Below, piece after piece: positions 36,878 to 45,895 of a stretch of DNA of 64,000 bases; position 1 is the first letter of the stretch, and each line of letters begins with the position of its first letter. Below the pieces are notes generated by a model that did not search any database, was not told the origin of the DNA, and worked only from the letters and a program-made list of their open reading frames with translations. The stretch lies in contig NZ_FNYY01000008.1 of assembly GCF_900109145.1 (NCBI RefSeq), forward strand, positions 124,001 to 188,000, written 5' to 3'. This stretch comes from Marinovum algicola. GTDB taxonomy: Bacteria > Pseudomonadota > Alphaproteobacteria > Rhodobacterales > Rhodobacteraceae. Position numbers and translations under genes: made by a program.

Positions 36878-37048
36878 GTGATCGTCAAGATTGTCACATT
36901 GTTTCTCATCGGGATGGGCGTGCTGGCCATGTTCGGAAAGCTGCGCCTGCCGAAACGCCTGACCTCGGCGAAATGCCCGGCTTGCGGACGCTACCGGATC
37001 GGCAAGGGCCCTTGCCCCTGCGGCAAGGACAAGGGTCGCCGGGGATGA
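36878..37048 (+). CDS. Membrane-anchored zinc-ribbon microprotein, unknown function
   Basis: 56 residues from GTG 36878; an ATG at 36857 would overlap the peptidase by 20 nt. One hydrophobic helix (IVKIVTLFLIGMGVLAMFG) is followed by a basic linker and a short CPACG...CPCGK ribbon that could bind one zinc. The stop overlaps the start of the Ca/Na exchanger (ATGA), so it is translationally coupled on both sides. I do not recognise a function; it may be a small partner of the peptidase or the exchanger. Confidence 0.75.
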   Translation: MIVKIVTLFLIGMGVLAMFGKLRLPKRLTSAKCPACGRYRIGKGPCPCGKDKGRRG

Positions 37049-38004
37049 CGGTCTGGCTTCTTTGTGGACTGGGGCTGGTGATCCTGGTGCTGGCCGGCGA
37101 CGCACTGGTCAAGGGCGCGGTCAACCTGGCGCTCCGGGTGGGTATTCCGGCGCTGATCGTCAGCCTGACGATCGTTGCCTTCGGCACCTCGGCGCCGGAG
37201 CTGCTGATCGCCATCGAGGCGGTGTTGCAGAATGCCCCGGGTATCGCGCTGGGCAATGTCGTCGGCTCGAACACCGCCAATATCCTGCTGGTGCTGGGCC
37301 TTCCGGCGATCATTTCCGGCCTGCATACCTCGGGCTGTGACACCCGCGCGACCTATGTCCAGATGCTGATCGCCTCGGTGCTGTTCATGGGGCTGGCTTT
37401 TGTCGGCGTCTTTGTCTGGTGGTCGGCGCTGATCCTCCTCGCGGCGCTGGGGGCGATGCTCTACCTCGCCTCGCGCCAGGCGGTGCAGCATCGGCGCGAC
37501 GCCAAAGCCGCGGCCGCGGTCGAGACGGTGGACGATCTCGAAGGCGCCGATCCCAGCATGTCCTGGGCCAAGATCGCCATGTTCCTGGCGCTGGGCCTCG
37601 TCGGCCTGCCGCTGGGTGCCGACCTGCTGGTCGAGAATGCCGCGGTGATCGCCCGCCGATATGGCGTCTCGGACACGGTCATCGGGCTGACGCTGGTGGC
37701 GGTGGGCACCTCGTTGCCGGAACTGGCGACCACGGTGATGGCGGCGCTGCGACGGCAGGCGGATGTGGCGCTGGGCAATGTGATCGGGTCGAACATGTTC
37801 AACCTGCTCGCCATCATCGGCGTGGCCGCCCTGATCAACCCGGTGCCGGTGGATGCGCAGTTCCTGACATTCGATCTCTGGGTCATGCTGGGGGCGTCGC
37901 TGTTGATCTTTCCCTTCGTGTTCCTGCGCTGGGACATGGGGCGGCTCTGGGGCGTGGTGCTCACGGCGTTGTATGTCGGATATATTGTGGTGGTGATCGC
38001 CTGA
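37045..38004 (+). CDS. Calcium/sodium antiporter (CaCA family, YrbG-like)
   Basis: 319 residues, about ten helices. The two alpha-repeats of the CaCA family are intact: GTSAPELLIAIEAV...GNVVGSNTANI near residues 49-76 and GTSLPELATTVMAAL...GNVIGSNMFN near 222-253, with the ion-binding Glu in each GTSxPE. The halves are joined by a cytoplasmic loop near 150-170 that is rich in charged residues. Exchanges Na+ or H+ for Ca2+ at the inner membrane. Fourth bases overlap the upstream microprotein. Confidence 0.93.
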   Translation: MTVWLLCGLGLVILVLAGDALVKGAVNLALRVGIPALIVSLTIVAFGTSAPELLIAIEAVLQNAPGIALGNVVGSNTANILLVLGLPAIISGLHTSGCDTRATYVQMLIASVLFMGLAFVGVFVWWSALILLAALGAMLYLASRQAVQHRRDAKAAAAVETVDDLEGADPSMSWAKIAMFLALGLVGLPLGADLLVENAAVIARRYGVSDTVIGLTLVAVGTSLPELATTVMAALRRQADVALGNVIGSNMFNLLAIIGVAALINPVPVDAQFLTFDLWVMLGASLLIFPFVFLRWDMGRLWGVVLTALYVGYIVVVIA

Positions 38005-38017
38005 GAAGGAGGCCGGG

Positions 38018-38794
38018 ATGCGGGCACTGGTGACGGGAGCGGGCAAGAGGTTGGGCCGGGCCATGGCGCTTTGTCTGGCCGAGCGGGGCCATGATGTGGC
38101 GGTTCATTACGCCAGCTCGGCCGAGGCCGCCGACGAGGTGGTCAGCCTGATCCGCGCGATGGGGCGCAAGGCGGTGGCGCTGGAGGCCGATCTCCTGGAC
38201 GAGGCGGCGACGCAGGCGCTCTTGCCGCGGGCGGCCGAGGCGCTGGGCGGGCCGGTCACGGTGCTGGTGAACAACGCCTCGATCTTCGAATACGACACGA
38301 TCCAGACCGCCACCCGCTCGGGCTGGGACCGGCACATGGAAAGCAATCTGCGCGCGCCCTACGTGCTGATCCAGGCGCTCGCGGCGCAGGCACCAAAGGC
38401 GGTGGCCGACGCGGCGGGCGAGCCGGTGGCGCAGGGCCTGGCGGTCAACATGATCGATCAGCGGGTGCGCAAGCTGACGCCGGAATTCTCGACCTATACG
38501 CTGGCCAAGATGGGCCTTTGGGCGCTCACCCGGACGGCGGCACAGGGGCTGGCGCCGGACGTGCGGGTCAATGCCATCGGCCCCGGACCGACACTGCGCG
38601 GCGCCCGCCAGAGCCAGGAGCATTTCGACCGCCAGCGCGCCGGCACGGTGCTGAACCGGGGCGCCGACCCCGCGGATATCACCGCCGCGCTGGGGTATCT
38701 GCTGGAGGCGAAGGCGGTGACCGGACAGCTGATCTGCGTCGATGGCGGGCAGCACCTCGGATGGCAGACCCCTGACATTCTCGGGGTGGAATGA
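38018..38794 (+). CDS. SDR-family oxidoreductase, pteridine-reductase/FolM-like
   Basis: 258 residues. The cofactor motif is TGAGKRLGRA (residues 6-15); TGxxxRxGR, rather than TGxxxGIG, marks the NADPH-dependent pteridine reductase/FolM group. NNAS (about 90) and catalytic Tyr in STYTLAKMGLWAL (about 161) plus Lys are present, then NAIGPGPTLRG. It may reduce dihydromonapterin or dihydrofolate. AAGGAGGCCGGG precedes the ATG, and it lies 13 bp after the exchanger, probably in the same operon. Confidence 0.85.
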   Translation: MRALVTGAGKRLGRAMALCLAERGHDVAVHYASSAEAADEVVSLIRAMGRKAVALEADLLDEAATQALLPRAAEALGGPVTVLVNNASIFEYDTIQTATRSGWDRHMESNLRAPYVLIQALAAQAPKAVADAAGEPVAQGLAVNMIDQRVRKLTPEFSTYTLAKMGLWALTRTAAQGLAPDVRVNAIGPGPTLRGARQSQEHFDRQRAGTVLNRGADPADITAALGYLLEAKAVTGQLICVDGGQHLGWQTPDILGVE

Positions 38795-38882
38795 GCCGTT
38801 TTGAAGACGCTTTGAGACCGGCCTCGGACGAGTTGTGCACTGCCCGCAGTCGCCCTCGGCGAAAAATCGAGAATCTGCAAAG

Positions 38883-38911
38883 TTTTCATGGCGTTACAAA
38901 TTGGATATAAA
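38883..38911 (+). promoter_or_regulatory. Sigma-70-type promoter in the uvrC upstream region
   Basis: TTTTCA (38883) and TATAAA (38906) spaced by 17 bp, 4/6 and 5/6 matches to consensus. A transcript would start near 38918, just before the long hairpin. Confidence 0.45.
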
Positions 38912-38917
38912 AGTTTC

Positions 38918-39050
38918 CTTTGAAATCAAGGGGTTGAAAATGTGCCTAAAAAATAGGCAATTTAATCAACCCGCGTGAAGAAAACGGAAAAACCCCGGTC
39001 TCCAGTTGTAACCCCCAGAGTTCTCCACAGGATCCGTGGATTTGTTTTTG
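38918..39050 (+). ncRNA. Candidate small RNA or structured leader upstream of uvrC
   Basis: From the predicted start the RNA would fold GGGTTGA-AAAT-G-TGCCTA, loop AAAAA, TAGGCA-ATTT-AA-TCAACCC (38931-38972), a 17-bp broken stem. Then come unpaired C-rich patches (AACCCCGG, TAACCCCC) that could pair with ribosome-binding sites, and a TCCAC/GTGGA hairpin followed by TTTGTTTTTG (39024-39050) resembling a terminator. It could equally be the uvrC leader. No known RNA family is recognised. Confidence 0.33.
39020..39034 (+). promoter_or_regulatory. LexA/SOS box of uvrC (GTTC-N7-GATC)
   Basis: GTTCTCCACAGGATC is an exact match to GTTC-N7-GATC, the SOS box of recA and uvrA in Rhodobacter sphaeroides. 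It lies 72 bp upstream of the uvrC start codon, in promoter territory. Confidence 0.6.
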
Positions 39051-39106
39051 CTTGCCGCCGTAGGGAGGCCGTTGCAGCGCCAGAAGGGGAATCATAGGTT
39101 AACGCA

Positions 39107-40981
39107 ATGACGGAATTGCCAGAGGGGCGGGCTGCCCCGGACCTGACCGGCCACGCCTGTATTCAGGCTTATCTCAAGACGTTGGACAGTTCGCCCGGCG
39201 TGTATCGGATGCTGGATGCCAAGAACGCCGTGCTTTACGTCGGCAAGGCGCGCAACCTGCGGGCGCGGGTGTCGAACTATGCCCGGCCGGCCGGGCACAG
39301 CCCGCGCATCGCCCGGATGATCCGCGATACCGCCTCGATGATGTTCCTGACGACGCGGACCGAAACCGAGGCGCTGCTGCTCGAACAGAACCTGATCAAG
39401 CAGCTCAAGCCCAAGTACAACGTGCTGCTGCGCGACGACAAATCCTTTCCCAATATCCAGGTGACCAATCACGCCTATCCGATGATTCGCAAGCATCGCG
39501 GCGCCAAGAAGGAGAAGGGGGCCTATTACGGCCCCTTTGCCAGCGCCGGCGCGGTCAATCGCACGCTGAGCCAGTTGCAGAAGGTGTTTCAGCTGCGCAA
39601 TTGCGCCGACACGATGTTCGAAGGCCGGACCCGACCCTGCCTGCTGCACCAGATCAAACGCTGCTCGGCGCCCTGCGTCGGCAAGATCTCGGAAGCGGAT
39701 TATGCCGAGAGCGTGCGCGATGCCGAACGCTTCCTGTCGGGCCGGTCGACCAAGATACAGGAAAAGCTGGCCGGCGAGATGCAGGCGGCCTCGGAGGCGA
39801 TGGAATTCGAGCGCGCCGCCAGCCTGCGCGACCGCATCCGCGCCCTGACCCAGGTGCAGACCGCGCAGGGCATCAACCCGCGCACGGTGGACGAGGCAGA
39901 CCTGATCGCGCTGCACCTGGAGAACGGCCAGGCCTGCGTGCAGGTGTTTTTCATCCGCGCCGGGCAGAACTGGGGCAACCGCGACTTCTATCCCCGGGTC
40001 GGCGAGGATGTGGAGGCGGCCGAGGTGCTCGAGGCCTTTGTCGGCCAGTTCTACGACAGCAAGGAGCCGCCGAAGCAGCTGATCCTGAGCCATGCCATCG
40101 AGAACGCCGACCTGATGGTCGAGGCGCTGGGCCAGAAGGCCGGGCGCAAGGTCTCGTTGCTGGTGCCCCAGCGCGGCGAAAAGGCCGAGCTGATCGAGAG
40201 CGCCACCCGCAACGCCCGCGAGAGCCTGGGCCGCAAGATGGCCGAGACGGCGACCCAGGCCAAGCTGTTGCGGGGTGTGGCCGAAGCCTTCGGGCTCGAC
40301 CGTCCGCCGGCGCGGATCGAGGTCTATGACAACAGCCACATCCAGGGCGCCCATGCGGTGGGGGCGATGATCGTGGCGGGGCCCGAGGGCTTCATGAAGA
40401 GCCATTATCGCAAGTTCAACATCCGTGGCGACGACCTGACGCCGGGGGATGACTTCGGCATGATGAAGGAGGTGCTCACTCGGCGCTTCAAGCGGCTGCT
40501 GAAGGAGGACCCGGAGCGCGAGAAAGGGCTCTGGCCCGACCTGCTTCTGATCGACGGCGGTGCCGGCCAGGTCTCGGCGGTGGCCGAGATCATGCGCGAA
40601 TACGGCGTCGAGGATATTCCGATGGTCGGCGTCGCCAAGGGCATCGACCGCGATCAGGGCAAGGAGGAGTTCCACCGGGTCGGCCAGCGGGTGATGGCGC
40701 TGCGCCGCAATGACCCGGTGCTCTATTTCATCCAGCGCCTGCGCGACGAGGCGCACCGCTTTGCCATTGGCACCCACCGGGCGAAACGATCGAAGGCGGT
40801 CGGGGCGACGCCGCTGGACGAGATCGCCGGCGTCGGCGCGGCGCGCAAGCGAGCGTTGTTGGCGCATTTCGGCTCGGCCAAGGCGGTGAGCCGGGCCAAC
40901 CTGGTGGACCTCAAGGCGGTGGACGGCGTGTCGGAGGCGCTGGCGGAGAAGATCTACGCCTTCTTTCACGAGAACGGCTAG
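39107..40981 (+). CDS. uvrC: UvrABC system protein C (excinuclease subunit)
   Basis: 624 residues, full length. Order: GIY-YIG nuclease at about 25-105 ([24 protein letters not shown]) for the 3' cut; Cys-rich segment near 180-195; UVR motif near 205-240 that binds UvrB; RNase H-like domain with VYDNSHIQG near 406 and [12 protein letters not shown] near 482 for the 5' cut; tandem helix-hairpin-helix at the C-terminus. Acts with UvrA and UvrB in nucleotide excision repair. An SOS box lies upstream. Confidence 0.97.
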   Translation: MTELPEGRAAPDLTGHACIQAYLKTLDSSPGVYRMLDAKNAVLYVGKARNLRARVSNYARPAGHSPRIARMIRDTASMMFLTTRTETEALLLEQNLIKQLKPKYNVLLRDDKSFPNIQVTNHAYPMIRKHRGAKKEKGAYYGPFASAGAVNRTLSQLQKVFQLRNCADTMFEGRTRPCLLHQIKRCSAPCVGKISEADYAESVRDAERFLSGRSTKIQEKLAGEMQAASEAMEFERAASLRDRIRALTQVQTAQGINPRTVDEADLIALHLENGQACVQVFFIRAGQNWGNRDFYPRVGEDVEAAEVLEAFVGQFYDSKEPPKQLILSHAIENADLMVEALGQKAGRKVSLLVPQRGEKAELIESATRNARESLGRKMAETATQAKLLRGVAEAFGLDRPPARIEVYDNSHIQGAHAVGAMIVAGPEGFMKSHYRKFNIRGDDLTPGDDFGMMKEVLTRRFKRLLKEDPEREKGLWPDLLLIDGGAGQVSAVAEIMREYGVEDIPMVGVAKGIDRDQGKEEFHRVGQRVMALRRNDPVLYFIQRLRDEAHRFAIGTHRAKRSKAVGATPLDEIAGVGAARKRALLAHFGSAKAVSRANLVDLKAVDGVSEALAEKIYAFFHENG

Positions 40982-41041
40982 CGGCTCTCTCGCGGGGCGC
41001 TGGCGCGCGCCGGCCTGTCTCCGTTCACGCCACGGAGGCGT

Positions 41042-41123
41042 TGGGGGCGCTGCCCCCAAACCCCCACTTCAAACCGGGGGCTCTGCCCCCAGACCCCCGG
41101 CGGTATTTTCAAAGAGAAGAAGA
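41042..41123. repeat. Compound intergenic repeat, copy B
   Basis: TTGGGGGCGCTGCCCCCAA and GGGGGCTCTGCCCCC hairpins are followed by AGACCCCCGGCGGTATTTT and AGAGAAGAAGA. Same architecture as 14868-14983. The gph stop codon (41109-41111) lies inside its tail. Confidence 0.6.
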
Positions 41124-41762
41124 CCGGGTTGCGATGAGATTCGGCAGGTCGGCGAAGCTGGAGAAGCTGGCGGTATGGGACAAGTCTTCGACCGCGGACT
41201 TGCGGTAGCCTTCGGTGAACAACAGGAAGGGAATGCCGGCCGCCTCGGCGGTTTCGGCATCGGTTTCGCTGTCGCCGACGTAGAGCGCGGTCCCGGAGCC
41301 GTCGAGGGCGGCATGCAGCATCGCGGGATCGGGTTTGCGGGTGGGCAGGCTGTCGCCGCCGATCACCCGGTCGAAGAGCAGCGTCAGGCCGGTGTCGGCA
41401 AGGCATTTCAGTGTCGCCGCATGCGGTTTGTTGGTGCAAATCGCAAGGCTGTGGCCCTCGTCCCTGAGCACCGCCAAAGCGGCGCGGACGCCGGGATAAA
41501 GCGCGCTCGCCGGGGTTTCGACACGGGTGTAGAGCGCGAGGATCTCGCCGTGCAGCGGGTCTGTGTCGGCCTCGGGCAGGCGCAGTTCCCGGGCGACCTG
41601 ACGGACCAGCGCGGGCAGGCCCTTGCCGACAAAGCCCTGTACCGTCCGTTGCGTGAGCGGGCCGGCCCCGCGGGTGGCCAGCGCCGTGTTCACGCAATCG
41701 GCGATCTGGGGCACGCTGTCGATCAGCGTGCCGTCGAGATCGAAGGCGATGGTCAGGCTCAT
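41109..41762 (-). CDS. gph: Phosphoglycolate phosphatase (HAD family)
   Basis: 217 residues. HAD motif [11 protein letters not shown] (Asp8, Asp10) at the start, motif II CTNKP near 113, motif III with KPDPAML near 147, and motif [13 protein letters not shown] near 167-177. Hydrolyses 2-phosphoglycolate, made by Rubisco oxygenation or DNA repair. ATG 41762 overlaps the rpe stop by 4 bp; the longer frame to 42335 runs through rpe. The last residues (RSSSL) are encoded by the AGAAGAAG tail of a repeat, so the natural C-terminus may have been replaced. Confidence 0.92.
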   Translation of the reverse strand: MSLTIAFDLDGTLIDSVPQIADCVNTALATRGAGPLTQRTVQGFVGKGLPALVRQVARELRLPEADTDPLHGEILALYTRVETPASALYPGVRAALAVLRDEGHSLAICTNKPHAATLKCLADTGLTLLFDRVIGGDSLPTRKPDPAMLHAALDGSGTALYVGDSETDAETAEAAGIPFLLFTEGYRKSAVEDLSHTASFSSFADLPNLIATRSSSL

Positions 41763-42436
41763 GTCAGGCTGTCGCGAATGGCCTGCATGTTGCGGCCGTA
41801 GACCTCGGGGGCCTCGACCGAGCCGCCCTTGAACACCGCCGAGCCGGCGACCAGCACGTCGGCACCGGCCGCGACCACCAGCGGCGCGGTGTTCGGGTCG
41901 ACGCCGCCGTCGATCTGGATATGCACCTCGCGGTCGCCGATCATCTCGCGCACCTTGCGGACCTTGGCGGTCAGGTCGATGAACTTCTGCCCGCCGAAGC
42001 CGGGGTTGACGGTCATCACCAGCACCATGTCGGCGAGGTCGAGCACATCGGCCACCGCTTCGGCCGGGGTGCCGGGGTTGAGCGCGACACCGGCCTGCAT
42101 GCCGGTCGCCTTGATCGCCTGAAGCGTGCGGTGGATATGCGGCCCGGCCTCGACATGGGCGGTGAGCATGTCGGCGCCGGCTTCGGCATAGGCCTCGATA
42201 TAGGGATCGACCGGGGCGATCATCAGATGCACGTCCATGAAGGTCTTTACATGCGGTCGGAACGCCTTCACCGCCGGGGGGCCGAAAGTAAGGTTGGGCA
42301 CGAAATGCCCGTCCATCACGTCGACATGCACCCAATCGGCGCCCTGATCCTCGATGGCGCGGATCTCCGCCCCGAAGTTGGCGAAATCGGCGGAAAGGAT
42401 CGACGGGGCGATCTTGACGGAACGGTCGAAGGGCAT
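41759..42436 (-). CDS. rpe: Ribulose-phosphate 3-epimerase
   Basis: 225 residues. Interconverts ribulose 5-phosphate and xylulose 5-phosphate. Signatures: [15 protein letters not shown] at the start, [17 protein letters not shown] near 33-49, [18 protein letters not shown] near 137-148, and [13 protein letters not shown] near the phosphate site. ATG 42436 has AGGAG 6 nt upstream; an ATG two codons earlier overlaps that site. Forms an operon with gph, as in many proteobacteria. Confidence 0.96.
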   Translation of the reverse strand: MPFDRSVKIAPSILSADFANFGAEIRAIEDQGADWVHVDVMDGHFVPNLTFGPPAVKAFRPHVKTFMDVHLMIAPVDPYIEAYAEAGADMLTAHVEAGPHIHRTLQAIKATGMQAGVALNPGTPAEAVADVLDLADMVLVMTVNPGFGGQKFIDLTAKVRKVREMIGDREVHIQIDGGVDPNTAPLVVAAGADVLVAGSAVFKGGSVEAPEVYGRNMQAIRDSLT

Positions 42437-42503
42437 GGGCATCTCCTGGCGGTTTGCCGCCTCATAAGCCGCGCCGGCCACAAGGTCCAGTGATCCGGGC
42501 GCC

Positions 42504-42523
42504 GGCCGGGCTTCAGCCCGGCC
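42504..42523 (-). terminator. Hairpin at the 3' end of the S58 peptidase gene
   Basis: GGCCGGGC-TTCA-GCCCGGCC, a perfect 8-bp stem with a 4-nt loop, spans the stop codon of the peptidase gene. No T-tract, so it may be a weak or Rho-assisted stop before rpe. Confidence 0.35.
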
Positions 42524-43514
42524 CCCCCGAAGACCAGCAGGGCATCGTGTCCTCCGGCGCCGGGGTGGCGTGAAACACCGCCCGCGCGATTGCCCGGCTG
42601 AGGCAGGTGGCGGCCGCGTGGCAGATCTCGATCATCTGCCAGTCCGGCGCGGTCATCTCCATCGCTCCGGTGGCGGCCGCAAAGACCAGGTCGCCGTCCA
42701 TCGGCGTATGGGCCGGCACCACCGCCCGCGCGATGCCGTCATGCGCCGCCACCGCCATGCGCCGGGCCTGCGCCTTGGTGAGCCGGGCGTCGGTGGCGAC
42801 CACGGCGAGGGTGGTATTGGCGCCTGGGGCCAGCGCCGCGAGCTTGCGGCTCTGCGCCAGGTCGAGGTGTTGCGGCGCGGGATCGGGGCCCAGACCGCCG
42901 AATTCGCCGCCAAGTTCGAAAGGCGCAGCCCAGAAATGACCTGTGCCGGGGGTGGTGACGCTGCCCACCGGGTTGGCGGCGACCAGCGCCCCGACGGTGA
43001 TCTCGCCGCGCCGGAGCGAGGCCGAGCCGAGACCGCCCTTGAGCATTGCCGTGGTCGCGCCGGTGCCGGCGCCGGCAGTGCCGAGGGCGAAATCCTCGGC
43101 CGCATTGGCCAGGGCGCTGCGGCCGAGCGCGGGATAGGGGTTGGCCGCCCAGGCCTTGTCGCCGCCGTTGAGCAGGTCGAAGAGGATCGCCGCCGGCACG
43201 ATCGGCACACGGGCGGGGCCGACGGCAAAGCCGCGGCCCTGTTCGGCCAGCGCGTCCATCACGCCCTGCGCCGCCGCAAGGCCGAAGGCCGATCCGCCGG
43301 AGAGCACCAGCGCATCCACCGCCGGCGCCATCTTGTCGGGTTCCAGGAGATCGGTCTCGCGCGTGCCGGGGGCGCCGCCCATGACCGCGACCGAGGCCAC
43401 GAAAGGCGCCGCGCCCACCAGCACCGTGGTGCCGGATTTCAGCGTCGCGTCCTCGGCATTGCCGACGCGCAGACCGGCGATATCGGTGATCAGGTTGCGG
43501 GGACCGGGGGTCAT
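42513..43514 (-). CDS. P1/S58-family N-terminal-nucleophile peptidase (DmpA/NylC-like)
   Basis: 333 residues. Family pattern: [15 protein letters not shown] at the start, [20 protein letters not shown] near 70-89, GGLGSAS near 160, and [15 protein letters not shown] near 231-245. By comparison with NylC (Asn/Thr), the chain should self-cleave before Thr234, leaving Thr as the nucleophile. Members cleave D-aminoacyl peptides, beta-peptides or nylon oligomers; substrate unknown. Its start overlaps the SDR gene stop by 4 bp, so it is the last gene of an ALDH-SDR-peptidase operon. Confidence 0.9.
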   Translation of the reverse strand: MTPGPRNLITDIAGLRVGNAEDATLKSGTTVLVGAAPFVASVAVMGGAPGTRETDLLEPDKMAPAVDALVLSGGSAFGLAAAQGVMDALAEQGRGFAVGPARVPIVPAAILFDLLNGGDKAWAANPYPALGRSALANAAEDFALGTAGAGTGATTAMLKGGLGSASLRRGEITVGALVAANPVGSVTTPGTGHFWAAPFELGGEFGGLGPDPAPQHLDLAQSRKLAALAPGANTTLAVVATDARLTKAQARRMAVAAHDGIARAVVPAHTPMDGDLVFAAATGAMEMTAPDWQMIEICHAAATCLSRAIARAVFHATPAPEDTMPCWSSGGPG

Positions 43515-44251
43515 ATGCAGCGGCCTCCGTCGACTTCCATGCAGACCCCGGTGACAAGACCGGCCTCGTCGGAGCAGAGGTAGCAGGCGGCGCCGGCGAT
43601 GTCCTCGGGCGTCGAAAAGCGGCCCAGCGGGATGGTGGCGAGGAACTGGGCCCGTCGTTCGGGCGTGTCCTCGCCCATGAAAGAGGCCAGCAGCGGGGTG
43701 TCGCCCGCCACCGGATTGACGGCGTTGACGCGGATGCCATGTGGCGCCAGCTCGATCGCCATGGCGCGGGTGGCGGTGGTCATCCAGCCCTTCGAGGCGT
43801 TGTACCAGTTCAGGTTCGGCCGGGGCGAGACAGCGGCGGTGGAGGCGATGTTGAGGATCACGCCCGACCCGCGCGCCTTCATCAGCGGCACCACGGCGCG
43901 GGCGGCAAGATAGACCGATTTGCAGTTCACCGCGAAGACCCGGTCGAACTCGGCTTCCTCGATCTCCTCCATCGGGGCCGGCATATGGGTGACGCCGGCG
44001 TTGTTGACCAGGATGTCGATCTCGCCCATGGCCGCGCGGGCCTCGGCCACCATCCGCGCCATGCTGCCGCCGTCGGAGACATCCACATGTGCCGCGCGAC
44101 CGCCAATCTCGCGGGCCTGCGCCTCGGCGGCCTCGTGATTGATATCGGCGAGCAGGACCAGCGCGCCCTCGGCGGCAAATTTCCGCGCGATGCCGGCGCC
44201 AAAGCCCGATCCCGCGCCGGTCACGATGGCGCGTTTGTCCTTCAATCTCAT
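43511..44251 (-). CDS. SDR-family NAD(P)-dependent oxidoreductase
   Basis: 246 residues, classical short-chain dehydrogenase: TGAGSGFGAG (11-20), NNAGV (83-87), catalytic Ser137, Tyr150 and Lys154 in WYNASKG, and a C-terminus ending VDGG. Related to 3-oxoacyl-ACP reductase/glucose dehydrogenase types. GGGAGGCAGAGAGAG precedes ATG 44251. It sits 16 bp after the aldehyde dehydrogenase gene and overlaps the S58 peptidase gene, suggesting a short pathway oxidising an alcohol to an acid. Confidence 0.92.
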   Translation of the reverse strand: MRLKDKRAIVTGAGSGFGAGIARKFAAEGALVLLADINHEAAEAQAREIGGRAAHVDVSDGGSMARMVAEARAAMGEIDILVNNAGVTHMPAPMEEIEEAEFDRVFAVNCKSVYLAARAVVPLMKARGSGVILNIASTAAVSPRPNLNWYNASKGWMTTATRAMAIELAPHGIRVNAVNPVAGDTPLLASFMGEDTPERRAQFLATIPLGRFSTPEDIAGAACYLCSDEAGLVTGVCMEVDGGRCI

Positions 44252-44267
44252 GCTCTCTCTGCCTCCC

Positions 44268-45713
44268 TCAGCCATGATAGGCCGCCACGGTCTTGAGCGT
44301 TGAAAAGCCGTATAGCGCCTCGAAGCCCTTTTCCCGGCCGTGGCCGGATCTGCCGGTGCCGCCAAAGGGCAGTTCCACCCCGCCGCCGGCGCCGTAATTG
44401 TTGAGGAAGACCTGGCCCGAACGCAGCCCCCGCGCCAGCCGCATCTGCCGCGCGCCGTCCCGGGTCCAGACACCGGCCACCAGGCCGTAATCGGTGCCAT
44501 TGGCAATCCGCAGCGCCTCTTCCTCGGTGTCGAAGGGAATGATCACCTGCACCGGGCCGAAAATCTCCTGCTGGGCCAGCGGGTGGTCCGGCGGCACCCT
44601 GTCGAGCAATGTCGGCGCGGTGAAATAGCCCGGGCCCTCGGGCACCTCGGCCCGGGCCGCCATGGCGAGCCCCTGCGACTGGTCCAGAAAGCAAGCGACA
44701 AGGCCTTGCTGGCGGGCGCTGATCAGCGGGCCGACATCGAGATCCTCGAGCGCCGGGCCGACCCGCAGGGCGGCGTAGCGCGCGGCCATCCGGTCGCGCA
44801 GCGCGGCATGCACCTCGCGCTGCACCAGCACCCGCGACGCGGCCGAGCAGGTCTGGCCGGCATTCTGGATGCCGGCGCCGACGAGAAAGGGCAGGGCGGC
44901 GTCGAGATCGGCATCGGCAAAGACCAGCTGCGGCGACTTGCCGCCCAGTTCCAGCGTTACCGGCACGACATGTTTCGCCGCCAGCGCCTGCACTGTCGCG
45001 CCGGTGGCGACCGAGCCGGTAAAGCTCAGGTGGTTGATGCCCGGATGGCCGGCCAGCGCCGCACCGGCCTCGGCGCCGAGGCCCGGCACCACGTTGAGCG
45101 CGCCCTTCGGCAGCCCGGCCTCTTCGGCCAGCCAGGCAAAGGCCAGCGCGGTCAGACAGGCCTCTTCCGCCGGTTTCAGCACGCAGGCATTGCCCGCCGC
45201 CAGCGCCGCGCCGACGGATCGGCCGATGATCTGCATCGGGTAGTTCCAGGGCACGATATGGCCGGTCACCCCATGCGGCTCGCGCAGGGTATAGACGGTG
45301 TAGCCATCGAGATAGGGCAGGGTTTGGCCGTGCAGCTTGTCGGCGGCGCCGCCGTAGAATTCGCAGTAGCGCGCCAGCGCCACCGCATCGTTGCGCGCCT
45401 GGGTCAGCGGCTTGCCGACGTCGCGCGCCTCGAGCTCGGCAAGCCAGTCGACACGCGCGCGGATCAGCCCGGCCAGGCGCGTCAGGATGCGGCCGCGCTC
45501 TGCCGCGGGCATCCGGCCCCAGCCGCCATCGCGGGCAGCCTGCGCGGCCGTGACGGCGGCGTCGATATCTTCGGGGCCGCCGCGGGCGATGCGGGCCAGA
45601 TCGCTGGCGTCCGACGGGTCGATCAGCGCGAGCGTCGCGCCGCCCTGCGCCGCGCGCCAGCCGCCGCCGATCAGCACCAGCGACGGATCGAACGGCAGAT
45701 CCGTGAGCGTCAT
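44268..45713 (-). CDS. NAD(P)-dependent aldehyde dehydrogenase
   Basis: 481 residues, normal size. Catalytic Glu255 in LELGGKSPQ and Cys289 in [15 protein letters not shown] (155-161) and FTGS (231-234) mark the cofactor site. Resembles betaine-aldehyde/gamma-aminobutyraldehyde-type enzymes, but no specificity can be assigned. AGAGGAGGCTCGG gives a strong ribosome-binding site. First gene of the minus-strand operon ending in the S58 peptidase; divergent from panB. Confidence 0.94.
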   Translation of the reverse strand: MTLTDLPFDPSLVLIGGGWRAAQGGATLALIDPSDASDLARIARGGPEDIDAAVTAAQAARDGGWGRMPAAERGRILTRLAGLIRARVDWLAELEARDVGKPLTQARNDAVALARYCEFYGGAADKLHGQTLPYLDGYTVYTLREPHGVTGHIVPWNYPMQIIGRSVGAALAAGNACVLKPAEEACLTALAFAWLAEEAGLPKGALNVVPGLGAEAGAALAGHPGINHLSFTGSVATGATVQALAAKHVVPVTLELGGKSPQLVFADADLDAALPFLVGAGIQNAGQTCSAASRVLVQREVHAALRDRMAARYAALRVGPALEDLDVGPLISARQQGLVACFLDQSQGLAMAARAEVPEGPGYFTAPTLLDRVPPDHPLAQQEIFGPVQVIIPFDTEEEALRIANGTDYGLVAGVWTRDGARQMRLARGLRSGQVFLNNYGAGGGVELPFGGTGRSGHGREKGFEALYGFSTLKTVAAYHG

Positions 45714-45843
45714 CCGAGCCTCCTCTTGCTTTGCCCCACGATCCGTCAGCGGTTCGCGGACCGCAAGCCACGATTTATCCTTGCGTCACGGCGCCCGCTT
45801 CGGCCACGATCTTGCGCGGCAAAGTGCGGTGGTCACTGGATTC

Positions 45844-45869
45844 CCCCGATGGCCGCTGTTACATCGGGG
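45844..45869 (+). promoter_or_regulatory. Inverted repeat before panB
   Basis: CCCCGAT and ATCGGGG, perfect 7-bp arms 12 nt apart, end 26 nt before the panB start codon. Could be an operator or a leader hairpin near the ribosome-binding site. Confidence 0.3.
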
Positions 45870-45895
45870 CAACGCGAAGCAACCGGAGGCCCGCC

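Larger units (their letters stand above)
38795..39106. other. AT-rich intergenic region upstream of uvrC
   Basis: 312 bp with no open reading frame of note. About 38870-38995 is strikingly AT-rich against the surrounding GC-rich DNA. It holds a good promoter, a long imperfect hairpin, a C-rich stretch, an SOS box and a hairpin followed by a T-tract; see the separate entries. Confidence 0.75.
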
